In this document: positions 34,742 through 43,297 of the stretch, piece by piece | Numbering within the stretch: the stretch's first letter is position 1 | How the letters are laid out: each line of letters starts with the position of its first letter | Assembly (NCBI GenBank): GCA_963728155.1 | Contig: CAVSJF010000009.1 | Location: forward strand, 124,001 to 188,000 | Reading direction: 5' to 3' | Length of the DNA stretch: 64,000 nt | Source: JACVRW01 sp963728155 | GTDB taxonomy: Bacteria; Actinomycetota; Thermoleophilia; Solirubrobacterales; Thermoleophilaceae | Notes under the pieces: generated by a model | What the model was told of the DNA's origin: nothing | Database searches by the model: none | Seen by the model: only the letters and a program-made list of their open reading frames with translations | Translations under genes and position numbers: made by a program

Positions 34742-35794
34742 ATGGTCGACTGGTCATTGGCCCGGCAGGTGGCGCGTCTCGCGGGTGGGTCCCCCGAGCC
34801 CGGCGGCCCCGATCCCGACGTCGTGCCGCTGTGCGCGGAGATGGAGCAGCACGTGGCCGCCTACACGAGCCTGCGGCCGGGCTCGGCCACGCCGCCGCCC
34901 GAGCTCGTGGACCGCGAGGAATGGGCGAACGTGAACATCGACTCGCTGGGCGGGATGATCGATCCGGTGGCCGCGCGGCTCGAGCAGCGCCTGGAGTTCG
35001 CCGGGCCGCTGGCCGGTGCGCTGCAGGCCGGGGCCACCGCCACGCTCGCCGCCGAGGTCGGCCTGGTGATGGGTTACGTCTCCACCCGGGTGCTCGGCCA
35101 GTACGACATCTCGCTCCTGGGTGGCGACGCACCGCCGCGGCTGCTGTTCGTGGCCCCCAACATGAGCAAGGCGGTCCGCGAGATGGAGGTCGATCCCGAC
35201 GCCTTTCATCGCTGGATCTGCGCTCACGAGCTCACCCACGTCTTCCAGTTCCAGGGTGTGCCCTGGCTGCGGGAGCACCTGAGCGCGATGGTGCGCGAGT
35301 ACCTGGCCGGTGTCGAGGTGCGCATCGACCGCGGCGCAGCGGGCGGGCTGCCGTCGCTGCCCAACCCCACGCGCCTCGTGGAGAGCTTCCGCGAGGGCGG
35401 GCTGGCCGCGCTCGTGCAGACCAAGGAGCAACGGGCGCTCATGGACCGCGTCCAGGCGACGATGTCGGTGGTCGAGGGCTACTCGGAGCACGTGATGGAC
35501 TCGCTCGGTGAGGAGGCGATTCCCGGTCGCGACGCCCTGCGCGCCGCCATGGACCGTCGCCGCAGCAGCCGCTCGGCCCCCGAGCGGGCCATACAGCGCC
35601 TGCTGGGGCTCGATATCAAGATGCGCCAGTACGAGCAGGGCAAGCGCTTCTGCGACGCGGTGGTGGCCGCGGCCGGGTTGGAGGTGCTCGACCGGGTGTG
35701 GGAAGCGCCCGGCTCGCTGCCCACCGCGCAGGAGCTGGAGCACCCCGCGGAGTGGGTCGCCCGCGTGGGCCCCGCCCCCGCCGCCGCGGCCTGA
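34742..35794 (+). CDS. Zinc-dependent metalloprotease, DUF2342 family
   Basis: 350 aa. The zincin core is AHELTHVFQFQGVPWLREH, where His162 and His166 of HELTH are ligands with Glu163 as base. Other conserved parts are LEFAGPLAGALQAGATATLA, GYVSTRVLGQYDISLLG, LLFVAPNM and VEGYSEHVMDSLGEEAIPG, a likely third-ligand region. This is the actinobacterial DUF2342 group, sometimes annotated as F420-biosynthesis-associated; no F420 genes are nearby and no biochemical role is established to my knowledge. No signal peptide. It is the last of the seven-gene run and is followed by a strong promoter for the next gene. Confidence 0.87.
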   Translation: MVDWSLARQVARLAGGSPEPGGPDPDVVPLCAEMEQHVAAYTSLRPGSATPPPELVDREEWANVNIDSLGGMIDPVAARLEQRLEFAGPLAGALQAGATATLAAEVGLVMGYVSTRVLGQYDISLLGGDAPPRLLFVAPNMSKAVREMEVDPDAFHRWICAHELTHVFQFQGVPWLREHLSAMVREYLAGVEVRIDRGAAGGLPSLPNPTRLVESFREGGLAALVQTKEQRALMDRVQATMSVVEGYSEHVMDSLGEEAIPGRDALRAAMDRRRSSRSAPERAIQRLLGLDIKMRQYEQGKRFCDAVVAAAGLEVLDRVWEAPGSLPTAQELEHPAEWVARVGPAPAAAA

Positions 35795-35823
35795 ACACGG
35801 GTGTAACCGCTTCGGCGCTGCGG

Positions 35824-35851
35824 TTTACAAACAGGTGTTCGCTGCTATAGT
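35824..35851 (+). promoter_or_regulatory. Sigma70-like promoter of the basic H1/HBHA-like gene
   Basis: TTTACA (35824-35829) and TATAGT (35846-35851) are separated by 16 bp, close to the vegetative consensus and conspicuous in a roughly 70% GC sequence. The downstream leader is AT-rich to 35880, and GAAGGAG at 35881-35887 precedes the ATG at 35896 by 8 bases. Together they predict high expression. It is among the clearest vegetative promoters in the window. Confidence 0.65.
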
Positions 35852-35895
35852 TCTACCTAACTTAGATGTAATAAGCTTACGAAGGAGCACACCGA

Positions 35896-36399
35896 ATGGC
35901 TTCCCAGACCCCCACTCAGCGCAAGGCCTCGGCCCAGAAGGCCGCCGCCACGCGCCGTCGCAACGCCGCCAAGCGCCAGGAGACGACCGCCAAGCGCCAG
36001 GAGACGACCGCTCGTAACGCCGCCAAGCGCAGCCAGTCCGCCGCCACCAACGCCGCGAAGACCCGTGCCGGTGCAGCTCAGACCCGCGCCAAGGCCGAGC
36101 TGAACACCCTCCAGGCAGTTCAGGCTCAGGCCGAGCGCGCCGTCCTCATCCCCGTGGGCGCCGCCCTCGAGGTGCGCGACAGCGTGGTCGAGCTCGTCTC
36201 GACCGACTTGGACAAGTTCGAGCGTCGCGGCAACACCGCCCGCAACCGCACGGTGCGCGAGGTCAAGCGCGCCCGGACCAAGGTGGAGCGCGAGCTTCGC
36301 CAGCGTCGCAGCCAGGCTGTGCGCACGGTCAAGCGCAACGGCCGCGAGGTCCAGGGCCAGGCCGAGGACATCGTCAACCGCGTGGCCTCGATCGCCTAG
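35896..36399 (+). CDS. Small basic protein with histone-H1-like tail and HBHA/phasin-like coil
   Basis: 167 aa, not assigned to a named family. Residues 1-65 are low-complexity Ala/Lys/Arg/Thr/Gln, with an internal tandem repeat of AKRQETT. It resembles the H1-like tails of actinobacterial nucleoid proteins. Residues 68-165 form an amphipathic helical region (LNTLQAVQAQAERAVLIPVG, LEVRDSVVELVSTDLDKFER) followed by basic heptads (VKRARTKVERELRQRRSQAV), like phasin or heparin-binding-haemagglutinin proteins. It has no Cys or Trp. It has its own strong promoter and an intrinsic terminator, so it is monocistronic. A nucleoid or polyester-granule role is inferred. Confidence 0.75.
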   Translation: MASQTPTQRKASAQKAAATRRRNAAKRQETTAKRQETTARNAAKRSQSAATNAAKTRAGAAQTRAKAELNTLQAVQAQAERAVLIPVGAALEVRDSVVELVSTDLDKFERRGNTARNRTVREVKRARTKVERELRQRRSQAVRTVKRNGREVQGQAEDIVNRVASIA

Positions 36400-36502
36400 C
36401 CAGCTAGCACTTCCCCCCGGCCGGTAGGAGAGAACCGGGCCCGGGGTCAGGCTGGCGGCCCCATACTCGCCGCCAGTGCAGTATCTCTCCTCCCTCAGCC
36501 TT

Positions 36503-36523
36503 CGCCGCCCAATATGGGCGGCG
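36503..36523 (+). terminator. Intrinsic terminator after the basic H1/HBHA-like gene
   Basis: CGCCGCCCA-ATA-TGGGCGGCG is a 9-bp perfect stem with a 3-base loop, followed by GTTGGCCTTT. It lies 104 bp after the stop at 36399 and 34 bp before the mrp start, so it isolates the two transcripts. Confidence 0.65.
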
Positions 36524-36556
36524 TTGGCCTTTGGGGCCGGCGTCCGGGCTGCGACA

Positions 36557-37708
36557 ATGAAACCGATGCCCACACACGACCAGATTCAGGACGCCCTCCG
36601 CAAGGTCATCGATCCCGAGCTTCGCAAGGACATCGTGTCCCTGGGGATGGTGCGCTCCATCGAGATGCCCGAGCAGGGCCGCGTGGACGTGGTGGTGTCT
36701 CTCACCACCCCCGGCTGCCCGATCCGTTCGCACTTCGAGAAGGCGGTCAAGGAGAGCGTCGGCGCGCTCGGCGTGGGCCTGGTCAACGTCGGCTTCGACG
36801 TGCTCTCGGCCGACGAGAAGCAGACCCTGACCCAGCGCCTGGGCCGCCAGGGCGGTCTTCCCGAGGGCGCCCTCGCAGCGGTCAAGAACGTGATCTGCGT
36901 CGGTTCCGGCAAGGGCGGCGTCGGCAAGTCGACGGTCACGGCGAACCTCGCCGCCGCGCTTCAGGCCGAGGGCCAGCGGGCCGCGGTGCTCGACGCCGAC
37001 GTGTGGGGCTACTCGATGCCGCGCATGCTCGGCGTGCACGGGCGCCCGATGGTCTCCGCGGAGCGAAAGATCCTGCCCCTCGACGCCCACGGCGGCGTGA
37101 AGGTCATCTCCATCGAGTTCTTCCTCAACGAGCAGGACCAGGCCATCACGTGGCGCGGGCCGATGCTGCACAAGGCCATTCGCCAGTTCCTCGAGGACGT
37201 GGAGTGGGGCGAGCTCGACTACCTGCTGATCGACCTGCCCCCGGGCACCGGCGACGTGTCGATGACGCTGGCCCAGCTGCTGCCCCAGGCCAAGTTCGTG
37301 ATCGTGACCACGCCCCAGCCGGCGGCCCAGCACGTGGCGAAGCGCGCCGCCGAGACGGCCCTGCGCTTCGACCTCGAGATCGCCGGCGTGGTCGAGAACA
37401 TGTCCGGCTTCACCACCCCGGACGGCGAGCGCTTCACCATCTTCGGCGAGGGGGGGGGCCAGGTTCTCGCCGACGAGCTCGACGTGCCCCTTCTGGGCAA
37501 GATCCCGCTGCAGGAGGAGCTCCGCGTGGCGGCCGACGAGGGCCTTCCGCTGGTGCTCGAGGATCCCGACGCCCCGGCGGCTCAGAGCCTGCGCCACACG
37601 GCGCGTGGCCTGATCGCGGCCACGCCCCAGCAGCTGGCGGTGCTCCAGGAGCCGAGCGGGCCGCCGGTGCCCGAGGTCACGGGCACTCCGCTGCCGATGG
37701 TCCAGTAA
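36557..37708 (+). CDS. mrp: Mrp/ApbC-type Fe-S cluster carrier ATPase
   Basis: 383 aa P-loop ATPase that carries Fe-S clusters to apo-proteins. Residues 8-95 are the MIP18/DUF59 domain (IQDALRKVIDPELRKDIVSL, VVVSLTTPGCPIRSHFEKAV). The deviant Walker A GKGGVGKST spans residues 118-126, then VLDADVWGYSMPRMLG, LLIDLPPGTGDVSMTLAQL and IVTTPQPAAQHVAKRAA. The usual bridging CxxC after VVENMSGF is missing: the stretch reads TTPDGERFTIFGEGGG. This loss is common in actinobacterial Mrp proteins. The ATG at 36557 (MKPMPTHDQ) and an ATG three codons later are both possible. The gene is intact. Confidence 0.92.
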   Translation: MKPMPTHDQIQDALRKVIDPELRKDIVSLGMVRSIEMPEQGRVDVVVSLTTPGCPIRSHFEKAVKESVGALGVGLVNVGFDVLSADEKQTLTQRLGRQGGLPEGALAAVKNVICVGSGKGGVGKSTVTANLAAALQAEGQRAAVLDADVWGYSMPRMLGVHGRPMVSAERKILPLDAHGGVKVISIEFFLNEQDQAITWRGPMLHKAIRQFLEDVEWGELDYLLIDLPPGTGDVSMTLAQLLPQAKFVIVTTPQPAAQHVAKRAAETALRFDLEIAGVVENMSGFTTPDGERFTIFGEGGGQVLADELDVPLLGKIPLQEELRVAADEGLPLVLEDPDAPAAQSLRHTARGLIAATPQQLAVLQEPSGPPVPEVTGTPLPMVQ

Positions 37709-37747
37709 GCTCAAGTCCGCCGCGCCCGGCAGCCGATGACGACGGGC

Positions 37748-38195
37748 ATGACCATCGCGCTCATCGTCGCCGGGGTGATGGCCTTCATCGCCGTCGACGC
37801 CTCGTGATCTGGAGAGTGTTCGGCAGCGGCAACGGCGACGCGGCCTACGGCTCGGTGGCGGCCCCCGGAGAGGCGACGCTCGAGCTCCGGCCGGAAAGGT
37901 GAAAGTGACCTACCAGGAGTCGCGAAAAGCACCTTCTCGTGGCAGCGCCATGCTCCCCCACTTCCCGGTGCCGGAGCACCTCGATGTATCGCTCAGCTCT
38001 TCTGCCACAAACCGCGCGGCGGTCGAAGTGCAGCGCGACGGGCGGCGCGTCATGGCCGTGCCCGGCTTCTTTCCCGGAGGGCCCTTCAGCCGGGTGACCG
38101 TCGGCCATGTCGACATTCCCGTAGCCGGCCGTTACGCGGTCAACGTCAGCGGCGGCGGCGCCGGACCTCGTCCCCAGGTGCTGCTGGGCCGCTGA
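37748..38195 (+). pseudogene. Membrane-anchored beta-rich protein, first of a tandem pair (frame-disrupted)
   Basis: About 150 aa, no known family. It starts MTIALIVAGVMAFIA (one membrane segment). A break near 37795 leads to VIWRVFGSGNGDAAYGSVAA and PGEATLELRP, then a break near 37893 leads to GKVKVTYQESRKAPSRGSAM, FPVPEHLDVSLSS, RRVMAVPGFFPGGPFSRVTV and GHVDIPVAGRYAVNVSGGGA, and it ends GPRPQVLLGR. The second gene (38204) matches this nearly block by block, which is how the frame was restored. The predicted topology is an N-terminal helix with an exported beta domain. Eight bases separate the pair. Confidence 0.6.
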
Positions 38196-38203
38196 GCGTG
38201 GCC

Positions 38204-38642
38204 ATGACGATTGCGCTGATCGCCGGGGGCGTGGTTCTGTTCCTCGCCTTCCTCGCCTGGCTGATGTGGAGAATCTTCGGTTCCGGGAGCCGCAATGCCA
38301 TACATGGCACCGTCTCGGCTCCCGGGCAAACCACGCTTGAACTACCCGCTGGGCGGGTGAAGCTGATCTATCAGGAGAGCGTCTACGCCACTCAGAGCGG
38401 GTGATCGAGTTCTGGGTGCCCGACGATCTCGAGATCTCGGTCCTCTCGACCGCCCGGGGCACTCCGCTCGCGCTAAAGGAGAAACGCGCGCACCAGGCTC
38501 AGACCATCGCGGGCTGGCTGCCCGGTGGGCCGCGCAGCCGCGTAACCATCGGCCATGTCGACGTCCCCGCCGCCGGCCGCTATTCGTCATGGTCAGCGGA
38601 GGCGGCGCCGGGCCGCGGCCCCAGGTCCTCGTCGGGCGCTGA
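38204..38642 (+). pseudogene. Membrane-anchored beta-rich protein, second of a tandem pair (frame-disrupted)
   Basis: About 145 aa, paralogue of 37748-38195. MTIALIAGGVVLFLAFLAWL is the membrane segment, then MWRIFGSGSRNAIHGTVSAP, GQTTLELPAGRVKLIYQESV, a break near 38398, IEFWVPDDLEISVLSTARGT, then WLPGGPRSRVTIGHVDVPAA, GRY, a break near 38590, and VMVSGGGAGPRPQVLVGR. Shared blocks with its neighbour are MTIALI, W-R-(V/I)-FGSG, GxxTLEL, K(V/L)xYQES, SRVT(V/I)GHVD(I/V)P, AGRY and VSGGGAGPRPQVL. The last block is nearly invariant and may be a functional C-terminal tail. The function is unknown. Confidence 0.6.
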
Positions 38643-38657
38643 GCGCGGCGGGCGGCC

Positions 38658-38924
38658 TCAGCCGGCCTGCTTGTAGTAGTCCGCGTTGATCTGGATGAAG
38701 TTCTGCCACTCGTCGGGCAGCTGGTCCTCGGCGAAGCACGCGTCGACCGGGCAGGCCTCGACGCAGGCGTCGCAGTCGATGCACTCCTCGGGATCGATAT
38801 AGAGCTGCTTGACGTTGTCGTAGTCGGGCTCGTCGGGCGTCGGGTGGATGCAGTCAACGGGACACACCTCGACGCACGAGTTGTCTTTTTGGTCGATGCA
38901 GGGCTCGGCGATGACGTAGGCCAT
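38658..38924 (-). CDS. 7Fe (3Fe-4S/4Fe-4S) ferredoxin
   Basis: 88 aa electron carrier. N-terminal cluster motif C9-x7-C17-x3-C21-x3-C25 (CVEVCPVDCIHP) and second motif C48-x2-C51-x2-C54-x3-C58 (CIDCDACVEACPVDAC). The layout and MAYVIAEPCIDQKDNSCVEV start are the FdxA-type 7Fe ferredoxin widespread in actinobacteria. The start codon overlaps a possible ATG of the divergent methyltransferase frame, whose true start is more likely 38953. Partner reductases are not in the window. Confidence 0.95.
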   Translation of the reverse strand: MAYVIAEPCIDQKDNSCVEVCPVDCIHPTPDEPDYDNVKQLYIDPEECIDCDACVEACPVDACFAEDQLPDEWQNFIQINADYYKQAG

Positions 38925-38952
38925 GAGTCGCGGGGATTCTATCGTTGCGCCC

Positions 38953-39946
38953 GTGCGCGAGCCCGACCCGTTTCTCGATTCCTTCACCGGCCTGGTTGCT
39001 GCCCGCGCGCTGAGCACGGCGACCATGCTGGGCGTGTTCGATGCCCTGGACGAGGCTCCGGCCGATCCGGCGGCGCTGGCCGAGCGTCTCGGGCTCGACC
39101 CGCTGGGAACCGAGACTCTGCTCACGACCCTGTGACGCATGGGCTACGTGGAGGGCGAGGAGGACGGGCGCCTGCGCAACAGCGACGTGAGCCGGCGGCT
39201 CCTGGTGAGCTCCTCGCCGGACTCGATCTGCCACCTTCGTCGGGGCCCAGGCCGACCTCCACTGGCAGGTTCTGGACCTGCTGCCGGACGCGGTGCGCGA
39301 CGGAGCCGCCTACTCCATGCACGAGAAGCGCCACGGCGAGCGCGAGCGCTGGGCGGCCTACATTCGCGGGCTGTTTGAGGTCTCGCGAGCCGAGCAGGAG
39401 GACAACGCCGCGCTCGTCCCGGTCGAGGCGCCGCGGCGGCTCGTGGACGTGGCCGGGGGTCACGCGGGCTTCGCCATGGCCATGTGCCGCCGCCACCCCG
39501 GACTCGAGGCCACGGTGCTCGACCTGCCCCCAAGCGTTGAGGTGGGCCGCGGGATAGTGGCGGAGGAGGGCTACGCCGACCGCGTGAGCTTTCGCGCGGG
39601 CGATGTGTTCGAGCTCGGTCTCGGGGGGGAAGGACTCGACGTGGTGTCGGTGTTCAACCTCATCCACCACCTGCCGGAGGAACGCGACCGCGAGCTCTGT
39701 CGCATGGCCCGCGCGGCCCTGCGTCCCGGAGGCTGCCTGGTTGTGGGGGACTCGGCCCGGCCCGAGGCGGGCGAGACGTCCTCCGAGCAGGGCGCGATCT
39801 CCAGCCTGCTCTTCTACGCGTGGAGCCATTCGCGCAACTTCCAGCCGTCGGAGATCCGGGCCTGGATCGAGGAGGCGGGCTTCGATGAGGTGACCGTCCA
39901 TCGCAACGAGCGCTCGCCGTGGCGCGTGGTGGTGATCGGTCGGTGA
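38953..39946 (+). pseudogene. SAM-dependent O-methyltransferase-like protein (nonsense codon plus frameshift)
   Basis: About 330 codons. The N-terminal winged-helix dimerisation region reads FLDSFTGLVAARALSTATML, LDEAPADPAALAERLGLDPL and TETLLTTL. It is interrupted by TGA at 39133-39135 and resumes in the same frame as RMGYVEGEEDGRLRNSDVSR. A frame break near 39235 follows, then FVGAQADLHWQVLDLLPDAV. The catalytic domain is intact: LVDVAGGHAGFAMAMCRRHP (motif I), VLDLPPSV, FNLIHHLPEE and RPGGCLVVGD. The architecture is that of family-2 (hydroxyindole-type) methyltransferases, and the substrate is unknown. The stop overlaps the SDR gene as GTGA. Confidence 0.75.
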
Positions 39947-40821
39947 TTCTGCTCACCGGGGCCACGGGCACGGTTGGCTCGGCCCTGCTGCAACGGCTCA
40001 CCGCGGCCCGCGAGCCCGTCCGCTGCCTGGTGCGCGACCCCGGCGGCCTGGGCGACCGGCGGGTGCGCGTGCAGCTCGCCCTCGGCGACCTCGCCGACCC
40101 TCCCTCGTTTCGCAACGCCCTGCGCGGCGTCGACACCGTGGTGCACCTCGCTGCTTCGATCCGAGACCAGCCCCACGCCTCGATCGAGGAGCTGAATGCC
40201 GTGGCCACGCTGAGGCTGGTCAAGGCCGCCGAGAGAGCCGGGGCTCGGCGCTTCCTGTTCTTCTCCGCCCTCGGCGCGCGCCACCACTCCCGAACTCGCT
40301 TCTTTCGCGCCAAGGCGCTGGCCGAGGAGGCGGTGCTGGCCTCGCCGCTCGAGACCACCGTCTTCAGGCCGTCGATCATCTACACCCCCGGGGACCCATG
40401 GCTCACGCTGCTCGAGCGCTTCTCCTACCTGCCCGCCCTCCCGGTGTCGGGCTCGGGGCGGGCCCGCTATCAGCCCATCTGGGCCAACGACGTGGGCGAC
40501 TGCGTGGTCGCGGCGCTGATGTCCTCTCAGTCGCGCCGGCGCTCCTTCGAGCTCGCCGGCCCCGAGGTGCTCTCCTACGACGACATCGTGCGGGTGGTGC
40601 TCGAGCCCCTCGGCCGCCGCCGGCCGCTGCTTCACGTGCCGCTGCCGGTGGTGCGGGCGTCGCTCGGTCTCGTGGGCCGGCTGTCCGGCGCCAAGGCCTT
40701 CGCCACCTGGGAGGAGGCGGAGCTGATGGAGGAGCCGATGACGACCGAGCAGGGCACGGCGGACGCGGAGGCGCTCGGGGTGCGCCCGCGGCCGATGGCC
40801 AGCGTGCTCGGCACGGCCTAG
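39943..40821 (+). CDS. NAD(P)-binding SDR/NmrA-like protein (NDUFA9-like)
   Basis: 292 aa atypical short-chain dehydrogenase. Rossmann loop LLTGATGTVGSALLQRL at the start, then VRCLVRDP, VDTVVHLAAS, ARRFLFFSALGARHHSR and ETTVFRPSIIYTPGDPW. The YxxxK of classical enzymes is replaced (SRTRFFRAKALAEEAVL), as in NmrA/NDUFA9-type proteins that bind NAD(P)H without clear catalysis. The GTG at 39943 overlaps the methyltransferase stop. The C-terminus has FELAGPEVLSYDDIVRVV, typical of the group. Confidence 0.87.
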   Translation: MILLTGATGTVGSALLQRLTAAREPVRCLVRDPGGLGDRRVRVQLALGDLADPPSFRNALRGVDTVVHLAASIRDQPHASIEELNAVATLRLVKAAERAGARRFLFFSALGARHHSRTRFFRAKALAEEAVLASPLETTVFRPSIIYTPGDPWLTLLERFSYLPALPVSGSGRARYQPIWANDVGDCVVAALMSSQSRRRSFELAGPEVLSYDDIVRVVLEPLGRRRPLLHVPLPVVRASLGLVGRLSGAKAFATWEEAELMEEPMTTEQGTADAEALGVRPRPMASVLGTA

Positions 40822-40868
40822 AGGGAGGCCAGAGCCACCAGGAACAGGGCAAACGCCGCCCAGGTCAC
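40818..40868 (-). CDS. 16-residue coupled membrane micropeptide (candidate)
   Basis: The reading frame VTWAAFALFLVALASL starts at a GTG that overlaps the stop of the preceding frame (TGG CGG TGA) and ends in TAG at 40818. Apart from the Thr, it is a continuous hydrophobic helix. Whether it is a real coupled micropeptide or the displaced tail of the upstream small membrane protein cannot be decided, because that gene contains a frame break. Confidence 0.35.
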   Translation of the reverse strand: MTWAAFALFLVALASL

Positions 40869-41099
40869 CGCCAGGAGACGATGAGCACACCCACGATCAC
40901 GATGCCCAGGCCGATCGCGGTCAGCACGAACGAGGTCGATCCCGCATCGTCCCGGAGGAGCACGAGCGCGACCACCGGCCCGATGGTCATCCCGAGCGAC
41001 CAGGCATGGGACGCATGATCGTGCTCAGCATCCCCAACAGGCAGACGCGAGCCCCGAGAGGAAGACGGTGACTGCGAGTGCCCATTCCTCTGCCGTCAC
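40865..41099 (-). pseudogene. Small two-helix membrane protein (frame-disrupted)
   Basis: About 75 residues from the GTG at 41099, which has AAAGGAGC about 7 bases upstream. VTAEEWALAVTVFLSGLASA begins a first helix, and the frame then breaks near 41045. A second frame gives LLGMLSTIMRPMPG, and a third, after a break near 41015, gives HAWSLGMTIGPVVALVLLRD followed by SFVLTAIGLGIVIVGVLIVS and a stop at 40865. No family recognised. The good ribosome-binding site and coupled downstream ORF support a real gene. Confidence 0.5.
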
Positions 41100-41139
41100 G
41101 AACAAGCTCCTTTCGCTGCCAGAGCTCATCCCAAACGGC

Positions 41140-41167
41140 AGAGGGCCCCGCCGAAGCGGGGCCCTCT
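41140..41167 (-). terminator. groEL terminator hairpin with UUCG tetraloop
   Basis: On the minus strand AGAGGGCCCCGC-TTCG-GCGGGGCCCTCT is a perfect 12-bp stem closed by the very stable C(UUCG)G tetraloop, located 82 bp after the groEL stop. There is only a short T-rich stretch behind it (CCGTTTGG), so termination may need help, or the hairpin may mainly protect the 3' end of the groESL mRNA. Confidence 0.7.
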
Positions 41168-41248
41168 GAGGTACTGCGGAGGTTCCCAGCCAACCAGCCA
41201 GGAATCACCGGGGGTCCGGGGGCGTGAGCCCCCGGCTGCCCTCGCTGT

Positions 41249-42880
<1,632 letters not shown>

Positions 42881-42897
42881 ATTCGTCTGTCCTCTCT

Positions 42898-43191
42898 CTA
42901 GCCCGCTACCTTGGCGAGCACGTCCGACTCCCGCAGGACCAGCAGGTCATCGCCTTCGACCTGGACCTCGGTGCCGCCGTACTTCGAATACAGGACCTCG
43001 TCGCCCTCGGATACGTCGAGCGGGATCCGCTTGTCGCCGTCCTCGTCCCACTTGCCGTCGCCGACCGCGAGAACCTTGCCGCGCTGCGGCTTCTCCTTGG
43101 CCGTGTCGGGAAGGACGATGCCGCTGGCAGTGGTCTCTTCCTCTTCAATCGCCTGAACGATCAGGCGGTCTCCCAGAGGCTTGAGATTCAT
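42898..43191 (-). CDS. groES: Co-chaperonin GroES
   Basis: 97 aa lid protein. MNLKPLGDRLIVQAIEEEET at the start, the mobile loop region ETTASGIVLPDTAKEKPQRG and VLYSKYGGTEVQVEGDDLLV near the end are all canonical. The GGAGGT ribosome-binding site abuts an upstream ATG (43197), leaving it no spacer, but sits 6 bases from the ATG at 43191. This decides the start. Expression is set by the two CIRCE sites immediately upstream, so the operon is heat-induced through HrcA release. Confidence 0.97.
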   Translation of the reverse strand: MNLKPLGDRLIVQAIEEEETTASGIVLPDTAKEKPQRGKVLAVGDGKWDEDGDKRIPLDVSEGDEVLYSKYGGTEVQVEGDDLLVLRESDVLAKVAG

Positions 43192-43220
43192 GGGCATACC
43201 TCCATCGGGTGCAGTTTCTC

Positions 43221-43247
43221 TTGGCACTCACAGGGTGCGAGTGCCAG
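43221..43247 (-). promoter_or_regulatory. CIRCE operator, groES-proximal copy
   Basis: TTGGCACTC-N9-GAGTGCCAG: 8 of 9 positions paired. The consensus is TTAGCACTC-N9-GAGTGCTAA. It is the HrcA binding site, centred about 43 bp upstream of the groES start. Confidence 0.9.
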
Positions 43248-43250
43248 CGC

Positions 43251-43277
43251 TTGGCACTCTAGCAGTCAGAGTGCCAA
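43251..43277 (-). promoter_or_regulatory. CIRCE operator, distal copy
   Basis: TTGGCACTC-N9-GAGTGCCAA is a perfect 9-bp dyad. It starts 30 bp from the proximal copy (close to three helical turns), so two HrcA dimers could bind on the same DNA face. Confidence 0.95.
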
Positions 43278-43297
43278 GTCGAACTGTCGCCCGGGGC

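Noticed and set aside
35930..36060. Tandem DNA repeat coding AKRQETT as a microsatellite or integration site
   Set aside because: Only two copies, in frame within the basic tail of a plausible gene; best explained by protein-level repetition.
39133..39135. Selenocysteine or stop-codon recoding at the methyltransferase TGA
   Set aside because: The position is in the dimerisation domain, not a redox site, and no SECIS-like hairpin is apparent; mutation or miscall is simpler.
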